Assembly (NCBI GenBank): GCA_965601665.1
Contig: OZ271833.1
Coordinates: 992,001 to 1,056,000, forward strand
Source of the DNA: JANQNX01 sp965601665
GTDB lineage: Bacteria > Pseudomonadota > Gammaproteobacteria > Eutrophobiales > Eutrophobiaceae
Length of the DNA: 64,000 nt
Direction of reading: 5' to 3'
The translations under genes were made by a program, and so were the position numbers. The notes beneath the pieces are model-generated. The model was not told the origin of the DNA. It did not search any database and saw only the letters and a list, made by a program, of their open reading frames with translations. This document shows, in pieces, positions 51,706-60,859 of the stretch; position 1 is the first letter of the stretch; the number at the start of each line of letters is the position of its first letter.

Positions 51706-54533
51706 TGGCTGCGAATCCGAAGTTTATGAATGAGAAAGCCGTCAAGTTCAACCTGAACGGCAAACAAGTTGAAGCCTATGGCGAAGAAACGATCTTACAG
51801 GCTGCCAAACGCAACGGCGTGGATATTCCACACCTGTGTTATAAGGAAGGTTACCGACCTGACGGTAACTGCCGGGCCTGCGTTGTTGAAATCGATGGTG
51901 AACGTGTTCTTGCGCCTTCCTGCTGTCGTCAACCGACGGAAGGCATGGAAGTAAAGAGTGACAGCGAACGTGCCGTGCATTCACAAAAAATGGTGGTCGA
52001 ACTTTTATTGTCGGATATGCCGCAGCAGGGTAAGTCACCTTACACGCTTAACTCTGAACTTGACCACTGGGCCAATGAACTCAAGGTTTTTCACCCGCGC
52101 TTTGAGCAACGCCATCAGCCCAAACCTGATCTCAGCCATAGCGCCATTGCAGTCAACCTTGATGCATGTATTCAGTGTACGCGCTGTGTTCGTGCCTGTC
52201 GCGAGGAACAGGTAAATAACGTGATTGGTTACGCCAATCGCGGTAAACATTCCGAAATCGTATTTGACATGGGTGAGCCCATGGGTGAAAGCACCTGCGT
52301 TGCCTGCGGCGAATGTGTACAGGCCTGCCCTACCGGCGCATTAATGCCGGCCAAGAATGTCGGTCTGATTGAACCCGACAAAAAGGTTGAATCCGTTTGC
52401 CCTTACTGCGGCGTAGGTTGTTTATTGACCTTTAATGTCAAGAACAACCAGATTCAATACGTTGAAGGCCGTGACGGACCTGCAAACAAGAGCCGTCTCT
52501 GTGTAAAAGGACGTTACGGTTTTGATTATATCCACCATCCTGACCGCTTATCGACACCCATGATTCGTCGTAAGGATATGGAAAAAACGCCGGCACTGGT
52601 TGATCAGGCCGAGATGCATAAGTATTTCCGTGAGGCCACCTGGGAAGAAGCACTGGACTATGCGGCAGACGGCATCAAGAAAATACTGGAACAGAAAGGT
52701 CCCCAGGGTTTGGCCGGGTTTGGCTGCGCCAAGGGCAGTAATGAAGAAGCCTACCTGTTCCAGAAACTCGTCAGGACGGGTTTCAAAAATAACAATGTAG
52801 ACCACTGTACACGTCTCTGCCATGCGTCATCGGTCGCGGCGTTGCTGGAAACCATAGGCTCTGGCGCAGTTTCCAACCAGGTAGCTGACGGCAGCTATGC
52901 CGACGTGATCATTGTTATTGGCGCCAGGCCGAATGATAACCACCCTGTTGCCGCCACGTTTATGAAAAACGCGGCAGAGCGCGGCAGTAAACTCATTGTC
53001 ATAGAGCCTTACGGTTCAGATATGGCCATCCATGCCTCGCATTTCCTGCAACTGCGACCTGGTACAGATGTACTGTTATTAAATGGCATGATGAATGTCA
53101 TTCTGGAAGAAAACCTGCAAAACGATGAATTCATCAGGGAACATACCGAGGGTTTTGATGCATTAAAGGAAAACCTGAAGGACTTCACACCTGAAAAGGT
53201 GGCGCCGGTTTGTGCAATTCCACCAGATACTATTCGTGAGGTTGCACGCCTGTATGCAAAGGCAGATACCGCGATCATTTTCTGGGGTATGGGGATTTCG
53301 CAACACGTTCACGGCACAGATAATGCCCGCTGCCTCATATCACTTGCACTTATGACGGGGCAGATAGGTCGCACCAGTACCGGCCTGCACCCACTGCGTG
53401 GACAAAACAACGTCCAGGGTGCATCTGATGTTGGATTGATACCGATGGTATTTCCCGATTATCAACCGGTCACTGATAAGGCGGTGCGAAAGAAGTTCGA
53501 GGACTTATGGAAATCAGAACTGGATCCACATCCTGGTAAAACCGTTGTTGAAATCATGCATGCGATTCATGATGATGATATCAACGGTCTCTATATAATG
53601 GGCGAAAACCCTGCCATGTCAGACCCTAATCTGAACCATGCACGCGAGGCCCTTGCCAGACTTGAACACCTTGTCGTACAGGATATCTTTTTCACCGAGA
53701 CTTGCAGTTATGCTGATGTCATTCTGCCCGCTTCTGCGTTTCCGGAGAAAGATGGCACATTTACCAATACCGACCGTCGCGTACAGCTGGGGCGTCAGGC
53801 CATTGACCCTCCTGGCGATGCCAGGCAAGACCTTTGGATTATCCAGGAACTGGCCAGGCGACTTGGTCTTGACTGGAATTACCAACACGCCAAGGATGTC
53901 TTCCAGGAAATCAGGCTGGCAACGCCTAGCATGGCTGGTATCACCTGGGAAAGACTGGAGGAAGAAGATTCACTAACTTACCCGTTAACCAATGTTGGCG
54001 ACCCTGGTGAACCCGTTATCTTCAAGGATGGCATCTTCCCTACCGATGATGGTCGCGGCAGATTTGTACCGGCTGAATATACGGAGCCCGCAGAACTGAC
54101 CGATGACGATTACCCCTTTATCTTTATTACCGGCCGACAACTGGAACACTGGCATACCGGCACGATGACGCGTCACTCGCGCGTTCTCGATACGCTTGAA
54201 CCAGGTCCATGCGTCATTATCAACCCGGATGATTTGAAGTCATTCGGATTAAAATCCGGTGACATCATGGTGATTGAGTCAAGACGCGGTCGCATTGCCG
54301 CAACAACGCGTGCTGACCTTGGTATGCAAAAAGGAGTAGTCATGATGCCATTCAGCTTTAATGAGGCTGCGGCAAACCTGATTACTAACGAAGCACTTGA
54401 TCCAGACGGCAAGATACCGGAATTCAAATTCTGTGCGGTAAATCTTACTAATGGCAAAAGAGCTGCTGACCTGATTAGTCAGCAGCCCGTTAATAATGAC
54501 AGGAGAGCAAATCGCGCGGCGTTAAGGGAATAG
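51705..54533 (+). CDS. fdhA: NAD-linked formate dehydrogenase, catalytic alpha subunit
   Basis: A 942-residue enzyme oxidising formate to CO2. In order: [2Fe-2S] ferredoxin domain (C45, C56, C59 and C73 or C74), NuoG-like clusters with CIQCTRCVRAC and CVACGECVQAC, the [4Fe-4S] site CPYCGVGC, then the molybdopterin/tungstopterin domain with RLCHASSV, where C372 is the metal ligand (selenocysteine in some homologues). The C-terminal cofactor domain is complete. Directly coupled to fhcBADC upstream, so the formate made by Fhc would feed it. Confidence 0.94.
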   Translation: MAANPKFMNEKAVKFNLNGKQVEAYGEETILQAAKRNGVDIPHLCYKEGYRPDGNCRACVVEIDGERVLAPSCCRQPTEGMEVKSDSERAVHSQKMVVELLLSDMPQQGKSPYTLNSELDHWANELKVFHPRFEQRHQPKPDLSHSAIAVNLDACIQCTRCVRACREEQVNNVIGYANRGKHSEIVFDMGEPMGESTCVACGECVQACPTGALMPAKNVGLIEPDKKVESVCPYCGVGCLLTFNVKNNQIQYVEGRDGPANKSRLCVKGRYGFDYIHHPDRLSTPMIRRKDMEKTPALVDQAEMHKYFREATWEEALDYAADGIKKILEQKGPQGLAGFGCAKGSNEEAYLFQKLVRTGFKNNNVDHCTRLCHASSVAALLETIGSGAVSNQVADGSYADVIIVIGARPNDNHPVAATFMKNAAERGSKLIVIEPYGSDMAIHASHFLQLRPGTDVLLLNGMMNVILEENLQNDEFIREHTEGFDALKENLKDFTPEKVAPVCAIPPDTIREVARLYAKADTAIIFWGMGISQHVHGTDNARCLISLALMTGQIGRTSTGLHPLRGQNNVQGASDVGLIPMVFPDYQPVTDKAVRKKFEDLWKSELDPHPGKTVVEIMHAIHDDDINGLYIMGENPAMSDPNLNHAREALARLEHLVVQDIFFTETCSYADVILPASAFPEKDGTFTNTDRRVQLGRQAIDPPGDARQDLWIIQELARRLGLDWNYQHAKDVFQEIRLATPSMAGITWERLEEEDSLTYPLTNVGDPGEPVIFKDGIFPTDDGRGRFVPAEYTEPAELTDDDYPFIFITGRQLEHWHTGTMTRHSRVLDTLEPGPCVIINPDDLKSFGLKSGDIMVIESRRGRIAATTRADLGMQKGVVMMPFSFNEAAANLITNEALDPDGKIPEFKFCAVNLTNGKRAADLISQQPVNNDRRANRAALRE

Positions 54534-54550
54534 CCGCGCAAGTCAAGCTA

Positions 54551-55339
54551 TCAGGAACCTTTGACTTTTATTGATTTGTATAGCAATGATTCAACGATAA
54601 AAGGCGTGTTTGAATCAGGCATGGAAAGGTCCGGTACTACAGATTTAATCTGATATAGCTGCCCTGGTATATCCTTGGAAAAAGTCATTTCGTAAACCTT
54701 ATGTGAGTAAGGTTCGTATTCGGTGCTTCTTACATCGTCGATGAACGGGGTAAACACGACTTTTTCACCCTTGTATTCCTTACCTTCGTGGGTAAAGGTG
54801 ACCGGTTCAATAGTAGCGTCCAGGCCAAGACTGTCTCGCATCTGACGCTGGTAATAGTTAAACGTACCCTTTCCTACCAGCTTCATCAGATTATAGACAG
54901 AGCCGGACAGGTATATGTTTATAATCGGGTTTCCACGAACATTCCTGGCAATGTCAGGACTGTAATTGCGAAAACGCCTCGGGCCGGTAAAAAAAGCGAT
55001 ATCGGTATTTTTTGTGCCGTCTTCGTTTACCTCGAGCACTGTCAGGTATACAGAGTCAGTAAAGCCTGGGTCTTCTTTACCCGTTGTTTCCCACTCGTAG
55101 TAGATATTTGACGGTTTGGCAACGTTACTCAGGTGATCGGTCATAAAAAGCAGTTTGGCACTGTCTCTTACTTCAGAGGGATCCAGTAAATCCCTTTCTT
55201 CACCGTAACGACCTATCTTGTCTTCCAGTTCTTCTTCACTCAGAAGATTGATGTTGGAATTTTCTGACTCATCTGCAAGCAAAAAAGGGCTGCTAATAAT
55301 GAATAACGAGCCAATCAGTATGGAAAGTAATTTCTTCAT
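54551..55339 (-). CDS. periplasmic protein of unknown function in the xoxF region
   Basis: A 262-residue protein with a Sec signal (MKKLLSILIGSLFIISSPFLLA|DES). No family recognised. The mature part is beta-rich, acidic at the N-terminus (SEEELEDKIGRYGEERD) and lacks cysteines. It follows xoxJ with 34 bases between, in the same direction, so it is probably part of the xox operon. Possible roles are in dehydrogenase maturation or outer-membrane/lipid handling; nothing in the sequence decides. Convergent with fdhA, 17 bases apart. Confidence 0.75.
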   Translation of the reverse strand: MKKLLSILIGSLFIISSPFLLADESENSNINLLSEEELEDKIGRYGEERDLLDPSEVRDSAKLLFMTDHLSNVAKPSNIYYEWETTGKEDPGFTDSVYLTVLEVNEDGTKNTDIAFFTGPRRFRNYSPDIARNVRGNPIINIYLSGSVYNLMKLVGKGTFNYYQRQMRDSLGLDATIEPVTFTHEGKEYKGEKVVFTPFIDDVRSTEYEPYSHKVYEMTFSKDIPGQLYQIKSVVPDLSMPDSNTPFIVESLLYKSIKVKGS

Positions 55340-55373
55340 GTGGTTTGTACTCTTCTCTTAACTAGTCTAAAAA

Positions 55374-56210
55374 TTATTTCTTAATGAGCGGTACACCATA
55401 CCCAGTCAATATTTTCTCTATTTCTTCCTTGTTGTCTTTAATTAGTTGATTTACCTGTTCCTTCCATTCCTTTTCACCATAGCGCACTGCCATTGAAAAG
55501 CTGTAAGTAAATCGCATTTCGGGTTTGCTTTTATCTTCCTGCAGAGGAAGTAGCACTAATTCAGCCTCGTCTGCGCGTTGTTTAGCATAGTAACCGGCTG
55601 TCGGCCCCCAGACGATAGCAGCATCAATTTTTCCATCCACAATATCATCGATAAACTGCTTGCCTGGATTCACCTTTGGATCACCAGGTTGTGCCTGGTA
55701 CGGAACAATAGCGCCAATCAGATTATTTTCAAAAACCCACTGTTGTGCCGGCCCCCGGTCTGATAATCCCAGTTTTACCTTGTTGCCCTTTTCGTTAACA
55801 AACGCATCAAGCTGTGATGAATCTGTAAGCGAGTCAAGTACGCGTCCTTTGGCGAACACCAGTTCATAGGCCGACGTGAAGTAAGGATCAGTCGTCGAGG
55901 CCAGCTCAAAATTTTCCGGCACGCTCATAACAAGATCACATTTGTAACCCAAACCTTCTTCAGACTCTGCTTTCAGCGTGTTACGGATAAAACCAATTCG
56001 CTGAGGGAAAAATGTGTACTTCAACTCTTTACCAAGCTTCCTGGCAAACAGTTCGGCAATCTTGTTCTCGTAACCTTCACCGTTCTGGTTGGAAAAAGGC
56101 AACATATAGGGGTCTGCACAGACCTTCAGATACTTTTCATCAACATCTGCAATAGCTGCCGTTGACAGAAATAATTGGGCACAAATAAAAGTAAGCAGTA
56201 TTTTTTTCAT
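55374..56210 (-). CDS. xoxJ: XoxJ/MxaJ-type periplasmic binding protein
   Basis: A 278-residue solute-binding-fold protein with a signal peptide (cleaved near AAIA|DVDE). LKVCADPYMLPFSNQNGEGYENKIAELFA is the hallmark opening of quinoprotein-dehydrogenase-associated binding proteins (here residues 29-57). XoxJ is thought to help activate or load XoxF. It lies after the cupredoxin gene, 55 bases apart. Confidence 0.9.
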   Translation of the reverse strand: MKKILLTFICAQLFLSTAAIADVDEKYLKVCADPYMLPFSNQNGEGYENKIAELFARKLGKELKYTFFPQRIGFIRNTLKAESEEGLGYKCDLVMSVPENFELASTTDPYFTSAYELVFAKGRVLDSLTDSSQLDAFVNEKGNKVKLGLSDRGPAQQWVFENNLIGAIVPYQAQPGDPKVNPGKQFIDDIVDGKIDAAIVWGPTAGYYAKQRADEAELVLLPLQEDKSKPEMRFTYSFSMAVRYGEKEWKEQVNQLIKDNKEEIEKILTGYGVPLIKK

Positions 56211-56265
56211 TTTATTGATTGTCTTGTTATTGAGCCCACCGAAGTGGGCTCAAGCAGAAAAGAGA

Positions 56266-56706
56266 TTAGATGGTAGGTTTAATCTTGTTGATCTTGCCCA
56301 ATAGTCGGCGATATGGGCCTTGCAGTGTGTCCATGGCTTTTTGCTTGTAGGCAGCAAGGTCGTCAGCAGATACATCACCGACAACGATGACGCCAACCAT
56401 TCCAAAACCAATGTGGGGCTGACAGACATAGGAGTAAATGCCGGGGACATCCAGGGTCAGAGCGAGGTTTTCACCCATGCCACTTGCCCAGGTCTTGCCA
56501 CCTTCTGGCACCAGTTCATCTACCGTAACTGTGTTGTGGGAGTTCATGTTTGTGAAGGCAACATTATCACCCGCTGCCATATATAAAATCGGTGTTTCGA
56601 ATGCGCGTGCGCCGGCTTTAATCGTATGGTCAGCTGCAATTACAGCGCCGGAAAATGACAGGGCAACCGCTGCCATGCCAGAAATCAGTAATTTATTAAA
56701 GGACAT
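56266..56706 (-). CDS. pseudoazurin/plastocyanin-like type-1 copper protein
   Basis: A 146-residue periplasmic cupredoxin. Signal peptide to A25. Type-1 copper ligands: H57 (NMNSHNT), C95 and H98 (VCQPHIG) and M103. The C-terminal ~35 residues are an extra helix-like tail (LAAYKQKAMDTLQGPYRRLLG). It occupies the place between xoxF and xoxJ normally taken by the cytochrome c gene xoxG. GGAG lies eight bases before the ATG. It probably receives electrons from XoxF; that function is inferred from gene order. Confidence 0.88.
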   Translation of the reverse strand: MSFNKLLISGMAAVALSFSGAVIAADHTIKAGARAFETPILYMAAGDNVAFTNMNSHNTVTVDELVPEGGKTWASGMGENLALTLDVPGIYSYVCQPHIGFGMVGVIVVGDVSADDLAAYKQKAMDTLQGPYRRLLGKINKIKPTI

Positions 56707-56875
56707 TAATTTTTCTCCAAATCTTTGTTTTTCAGATTATTTGCTTTCAAAAACAGAGTAGCGAATTAAAGAGATATTTGGGTGTTTTGTCAATTTTTCA
56801 GACCTGATACCTTAACGATAGTTCGGAAAAAATGAATAATTCACGGGGCCAGTTGTAATACCTGCTTGTAGGCAA

Positions 56876-56907
56876 AAAAAATCCCCGGACCAGGCCGGGG
56901 ATTTTTC
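56876..56907 (-). terminator. terminator/attenuator after xoxF
   Basis: ATCCCCGG (56881-56888) pairs perfectly with CCGGGGAT (56895-56902), flanked by A-run and T-run so that it works on both strands. Lying between xoxF and the cupredoxin gene, it would make xoxF mRNA far more abundant than the downstream genes, or end it outright. Confidence 0.88.
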
Positions 56908-56931
56908 AACAAACAAAAGTTTGTTCAGTGC

Positions 56932-58899
56932 TTACGGCAGAGCAAATACCATCAACACACCACTGTTACGTGCTGAGTTGCGGAGAGCTCGGTAACCACC
57001 TACAGCACCCAGTGCTGCTTCATCAGGTGCAGCCGCCAGGCCTGGGATAGCGACAACCGCGCCAGCCCAACCGCCGATACCTGACAGGATACCAACGTAC
57101 TGCTTACCTTTGTGTGCCCAGGAGTTGAAGTTACCAATGATGCCGGAAGGTGCTTTGAACTTCCAAAGCAGCTTACCAGACTTGGCGTCAACAGCCTTGG
57201 CATAGGCGTCCAGGGTACCGTAGAAAACAACGTCACCAGCGGTAGCCAGAACACCTGACCATACAGACCACTGCTCAGGAATAGACCAGACGATCTTACC
57301 CTTGTCAGCATCCCACGCAATCATGTTACCCATGTTGTCCTTCGCTGCGTTGTTGTTCGGGCAATCCGGACATACCGCACCCGCAGGATACATGGTCAGG
57401 TTAGCGTTGACGTATGCCTGACCAGCAGTGTACTGGTTACCACCAGCCGCGTAGCTGACTGGCTCGTAGGTCATGCAAACGTGGTTGGTTGGGACGTAGA
57501 ACAGGCCGGTACGTGGAGAGTAAGCAGCAGGCTGCTGATCCTTGGTACCAAGAGCCGCAGGACAGATGTCCTTGGAAACAACGTCTTCACCATTGTAGTG
57601 AGTAGAGTACTTGTTCACCGTCTGAGGATAACCCGTCTTCATGTCAACGTGGGTCGCCCAGTTAACCGCAGGGTCATACTTTTCAGCAACAAGCAGCTCA
57701 CCGTTTACGCGGTCCATGGTGTAAGCGAAACCGTTACGGTCGAAGTGAACAGCAACCTTGCGGTTTTTGCCCTTGACCTTCATGTCGGCAAGAATCAGTT
57801 CGTTAATGCCGTCATAGTCCCACTCATCATGTGGCGTCATCTGGTAAACCCAACGTGCAACACCGGTGTCGATGTCACGAGCGAACAGGGTCATAGACCA
57901 CTTGTTGTCGCCAGGACGTACAACCGGGTTCCAGGTTGATGGGTTACCTGAGCCGTAGTAAACGAGGTTTTCTTTGAAGTCAGCAGGCCACCAACCCCAG
58001 ACAGAACCACCACCTGATTTCCACTGGTCACTAAGTGATTTACACTTATTAGGCGCAGTAGCAGGGGCTTTCCAGTCAGAGTTAGCACACCAGGTCTTCA
58101 GAGAAGAATCCTTGCCAACTTTCTTACCCAGAGAGGTCGTGTTGGCATCGAACAGGATGTCTTCATCCGGACCCATGCTGAATGCACGCCATGCCAGAGA
58201 GCCGTCTTTGGCATTGTAGGCAGCAAACCAGCAACGAACACCAAACTCAGCACCGGAACAACCAGTCATGACTTTGTCTTTGATCGGGTGTGGTGCGTTG
58301 GTGTTGGTCATACCACTGGCAGGACCTACGCCGACGCCTGGTTTAGAGTTCAAATCACCGGTAATTTCGCTACCGTTCTTGACACTCCAGTTGAGCGCGC
58401 CCGTCTTGGCATCCAGGGCAACCAGGGTGGTGTCAGCTTGTTGCAGATAGATCTGACCCATGCTGTAACCCAGACCACGGTTTACGATGTCGCAGCACAT
58501 AACAGGAACAGTTTCTGCTTCGTCCTGCTGTGGCTCGTAGAACCAGGTGATGTTCAGGGTATCCAGGTTAATCGCGAAAACGTCATTCGGGAATGAAGAG
58601 TGAATGTACAGATGATCACTGCTCAAGCCAGTTGCACTGGTTGGCAGGACCAACGGTCCACCTTCATGACCTTGCAGACGGCCAGTTGAAAAAGTCCAGG
58701 CAGTAACCAACTTGCTAGCATTGCCCGTGTTGATTTGGTTCAACTCGGTATAACGCCAGTTGTTGTAGTCACCACCAGGAAAGGCCCAGTAGTTCGGATC
58801 GGCAATCAGCTTGCGAACTTCGTCGTTCGCCATCACTGACGCCGAAAGACCTACTGCCAATGCGGCAACGAGCCATTTCTTCATTGATAATTTACTCAT
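56932..58899 (-). CDS. xoxF: XoxF, lanthanide-type PQQ methanol dehydrogenase
   Basis: Periplasmic methanol oxidation to formaldehyde (or formate). 655 residues, signal peptide ending MA|ND. Vicinal cysteines C135-C136, tryptophan-docking WGWWPAD, and metal ligands E218 (GAEF), N319 (GSGNP), D361 and D363 in DYDG. The second Asp (D363) is what separates lanthanide-dependent XoxF from calcium MxaF, which has Ala there. A long purine run with GGAGG precedes the ATG. An unusual C-terminal extension (about residues 625-655, AALGAVGGYRALRNSARNSG) follows the normal end. The Xox clade is not assigned. Confidence 0.96.
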   Translation of the reverse strand: MSKLSMKKWLVAALAVGLSASVMANDEVRKLIADPNYWAFPGGDYNNWRYTELNQINTGNASKLVTAWTFSTGRLQGHEGGPLVLPTSATGLSSDHLYIHSSFPNDVFAINLDTLNITWFYEPQQDEAETVPVMCCDIVNRGLGYSMGQIYLQQADTTLVALDAKTGALNWSVKNGSEITGDLNSKPGVGVGPASGMTNTNAPHPIKDKVMTGCSGAEFGVRCWFAAYNAKDGSLAWRAFSMGPDEDILFDANTTSLGKKVGKDSSLKTWCANSDWKAPATAPNKCKSLSDQWKSGGGSVWGWWPADFKENLVYYGSGNPSTWNPVVRPGDNKWSMTLFARDIDTGVARWVYQMTPHDEWDYDGINELILADMKVKGKNRKVAVHFDRNGFAYTMDRVNGELLVAEKYDPAVNWATHVDMKTGYPQTVNKYSTHYNGEDVVSKDICPAALGTKDQQPAAYSPRTGLFYVPTNHVCMTYEPVSYAAGGNQYTAGQAYVNANLTMYPAGAVCPDCPNNNAAKDNMGNMIAWDADKGKIVWSIPEQWSVWSGVLATAGDVVFYGTLDAYAKAVDAKSGKLLWKFKAPSGIIGNFNSWAHKGKQYVGILSGIGGWAGAVVAIPGLAAAPDEAALGAVGGYRALRNSARNSGVLMVFALP

Positions 58900-59534
58900 G
58901 ACCTCCTCCTCTATTTAGTTGATCATGTGTTTGATCTCTAAGTCACAGAAAAACACAACAATACCTCGAGATCATAAAGCACTGTTATGTTGGAAATCGT
59001 CATTTAATACAGAATAGGAAGGAACGTAAGTAGCGAATGAATTGCTTGAAAGAAAGCTGTATATGGAGAACAAATCTGATATTTCAGATGCGATGTGAAC
59101 AACTTTCAATGCAATGTATGCAGTTAGATGCATGTATATAAAATACCTATTCGCTGTTCCTTAAATTTAACTTAATTATTGTTTAGCTTATGAATAAGCT
59201 ATTTATTGTTTATTACTTTAGCGATACAGTTATTGTGCACCCGCAGCATTAATATAGAACTGTAACTACTTAATGTCGGAAAGAGAGTGTAGGAAATTTT
59301 CCTATGTCACGCAAGTAATTTACATGGCAGAAAAAATGTAATCTGGACAAAAAATAAACACGAAAAAAAAGGTCTATTTCCGGGGACCTTATGCTGCAAT
59401 GCGACAAGATTTTTTGCTGCAACGCGGCATGCCAAGATAGTATTGATTGCAGTAAACTAAGTGTGACATTTTCAGTCCTAATAGCATTAGACATTATTAA
59501 AATACAGTCATACCAGGTGTCCGAGGAGACAACA
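58900..59534. other. long divergent control region between xoxF and the SoxYZ-like gene
   Basis: About 635 bp, AT-rich, with no gene I can support. It must hold the promoters of both divergent genes. A frame that extends the SoxYZ-like gene upstream from 59391 has no ribosome-binding site and is Cys-rich, and is taken as leader. XoxF promoters are often controlled by lanthanides; no named operator is recognised. Confidence 0.5.
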
Positions 59535-60374
59535 ATGCTACGTATATTAACCGCCTCCATTATTACCATGTCATTATTTATCGGGTCAGCGCTAGTTCAT
59601 GCAGATGTTGCTCCAGCAGACTTCAGGCAGACTCAATCAGATAAGGTTTGGGAAGAGGTCTTACGCCCGGCGAATTTTAAAGGCAAGGAAATTATAGAAG
59701 GCGCCGAACAGAATATTTTTGAGCTTAAGGCGCCTTACACAGCTGAAGATGCGACCGTTGTGCCAATCTCCGTGCACACAAAAATCTCCCAGAGTGATGA
59801 CAGGTATATCAAACGTATGCACCTGTTTGTTGATAAAAATCCGTTGCCATTAATTGGCGTTTTTGATTTCACCAAGAAAAGCGGTAAGGCCGATTTGGCC
59901 ATGCGCATTCGCGTCGATACATTCAGTTATGTGCGCGCCATAGCGGAATTAAATACGGGCGAACTTTACATGACCAAAAGTTTTGTCCGCGCCAGAGGGG
60001 CGTGTTCTGCTCCGCCGCCAGCAAGTATTGAAGATTCAAAAAAGCTGCTGGGCAAAATGAAACTGAAAAATATCGGAGAACTGGAACCGGGTAAACCAAA
60101 CCTTGTACAGCTTAAAATTCGGCATCCAAATATAACCGGCATGGCACCACTGAAAATCGGTTCTCATGTCATCCCTCCTGCACACTATGTGAGTGACCTG
60201 GAAATCAATTACAATGGCGAACCGGTACTCAAGGCAGCACTTACCTTTTCAATCAGCATGGACCCGGCTTTTCGTTTTTACTTTGTACCGGACGAAGTCG
60301 GCACCATTACCGTGAATGGAAAGGATACAAAAAGAAATAAATTTTCAGATAGTTTTGAAATAAAAAAAGGGTGA
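59535..60374 (+). CDS. quinoprotein-dehydrogenase-associated SoxYZ-like carrier
   Basis: A 279-residue periplasmic protein. ATG 59535 follows GAGGAG by seven bases and is followed by a signal peptide (ending VHA|DVA). A SoxY-like part (IISVHTKI-type strands, GACSAPPPAS with the single Cys at the loop) precedes a SoxZ-like part (LKIRHPNITGMAP ... VSDLEINYNGEPVL). Proteins of this fused family accompany PQQ alcohol dehydrogenases; their function is not known. Divergent from xoxF. Confidence 0.87.
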   Translation: MLRILTASIITMSLFIGSALVHADVAPADFRQTQSDKVWEEVLRPANFKGKEIIEGAEQNIFELKAPYTAEDATVVPISVHTKISQSDDRYIKRMHLFVDKNPLPLIGVFDFTKKSGKADLAMRIRVDTFSYVRAIAELNTGELYMTKSFVRARGACSAPPPASIEDSKKLLGKMKLKNIGELEPGKPNLVQLKIRHPNITGMAPLKIGSHVIPPAHYVSDLEINYNGEPVLKAALTFSISMDPAFRFYFVPDEVGTITVNGKDTKRNKFSDSFEIKKG

Positions 60375-60391
60375 TAAACACCCTTTTTTCT
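60367..60391. terminator. terminator after the SoxYZ-like gene
   Basis: AAGGGTG (60367-60373) pairs with CACCCTT (60379-60385) followed by TTTTC; the stem begins inside the stop codon. The A-run on the other side makes it usable by the opposite gene at 60412. Confidence 0.85.
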
Positions 60392-60411
60392 TTTCTATAA
60401 TAAAAACTGAT

Positions 60412-60801
60412 CTAGTTGGTAGCTGAGTTTTTGACCTTCGTCTTGTCTATCGTTACACGTTTTGCAACAGGACAGCTTTTTAACACTTCCTTGCGGACTG
60501 TTTTTAATTGCTTGTAAAAGCCCTCGCCGCGCGCATTATCACGAAAGAAGCCGCCTTTTTCACCAGGCATTGACTTGTTTCTTTCAAAAGTCACTGCTTC
60601 CTCGTATTCACTAAATGGCATAGCAGCACGTATTTTGTCGTAGCGACACAGACAGGCATACAGATTTTCGTCGGTCTGACCACCTAACTGTTGCATGCAA
60701 TTGAGGGCAAAGCGGACAGTTTCTTCGGACGGATACTCATCGGCGTAAACGGTTGTTGCGTTGAAGGCCAGAAACATCATCACGGCCATTATTTTCCTCA
60801 T
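60412..60801 (-). CDS. small periplasmic protein of the xoxF region, unknown function
   Basis: A 129-residue protein from the ATG at 60801 (AGGAG nine bases upstream; an ATG at 60819 is in frame but lacks a site). Signal peptide MRKIMAVMMFLAFNATTVYA|DE. Four cysteines: C41-like LNCMQQL, then CLCRY and SCPV. The pattern resembles a short disulfide-linked or metal-binding protein; no CxxCH, so not a cytochrome. It faces the SoxYZ-like gene and follows waaA on the same strand. Link to methanol oxidation is only by position. Confidence 0.65.
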   Translation of the reverse strand: MRKIMAVMMFLAFNATTVYADEYPSEETVRFALNCMQQLGGQTDENLYACLCRYDKIRAAMPFSEYEEAVTFERNKSMPGEKGGFFRDNARGEGFYKQLKTVRKEVLKSCPVAKRVTIDKTKVKNSATN

Positions 60802-60859
60802 GTTAATTCTCCTGTTCATACATTTTTGAGACCTTTTAAGAAAATTACGAATAAGTCAG

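Noticed and set aside
59391..59534. Upstream extension of the SoxYZ-like gene
   Set aside because: The 48 added residues would precede a good signal peptide, and ATG 59535 has GAGGAG at seven bases.
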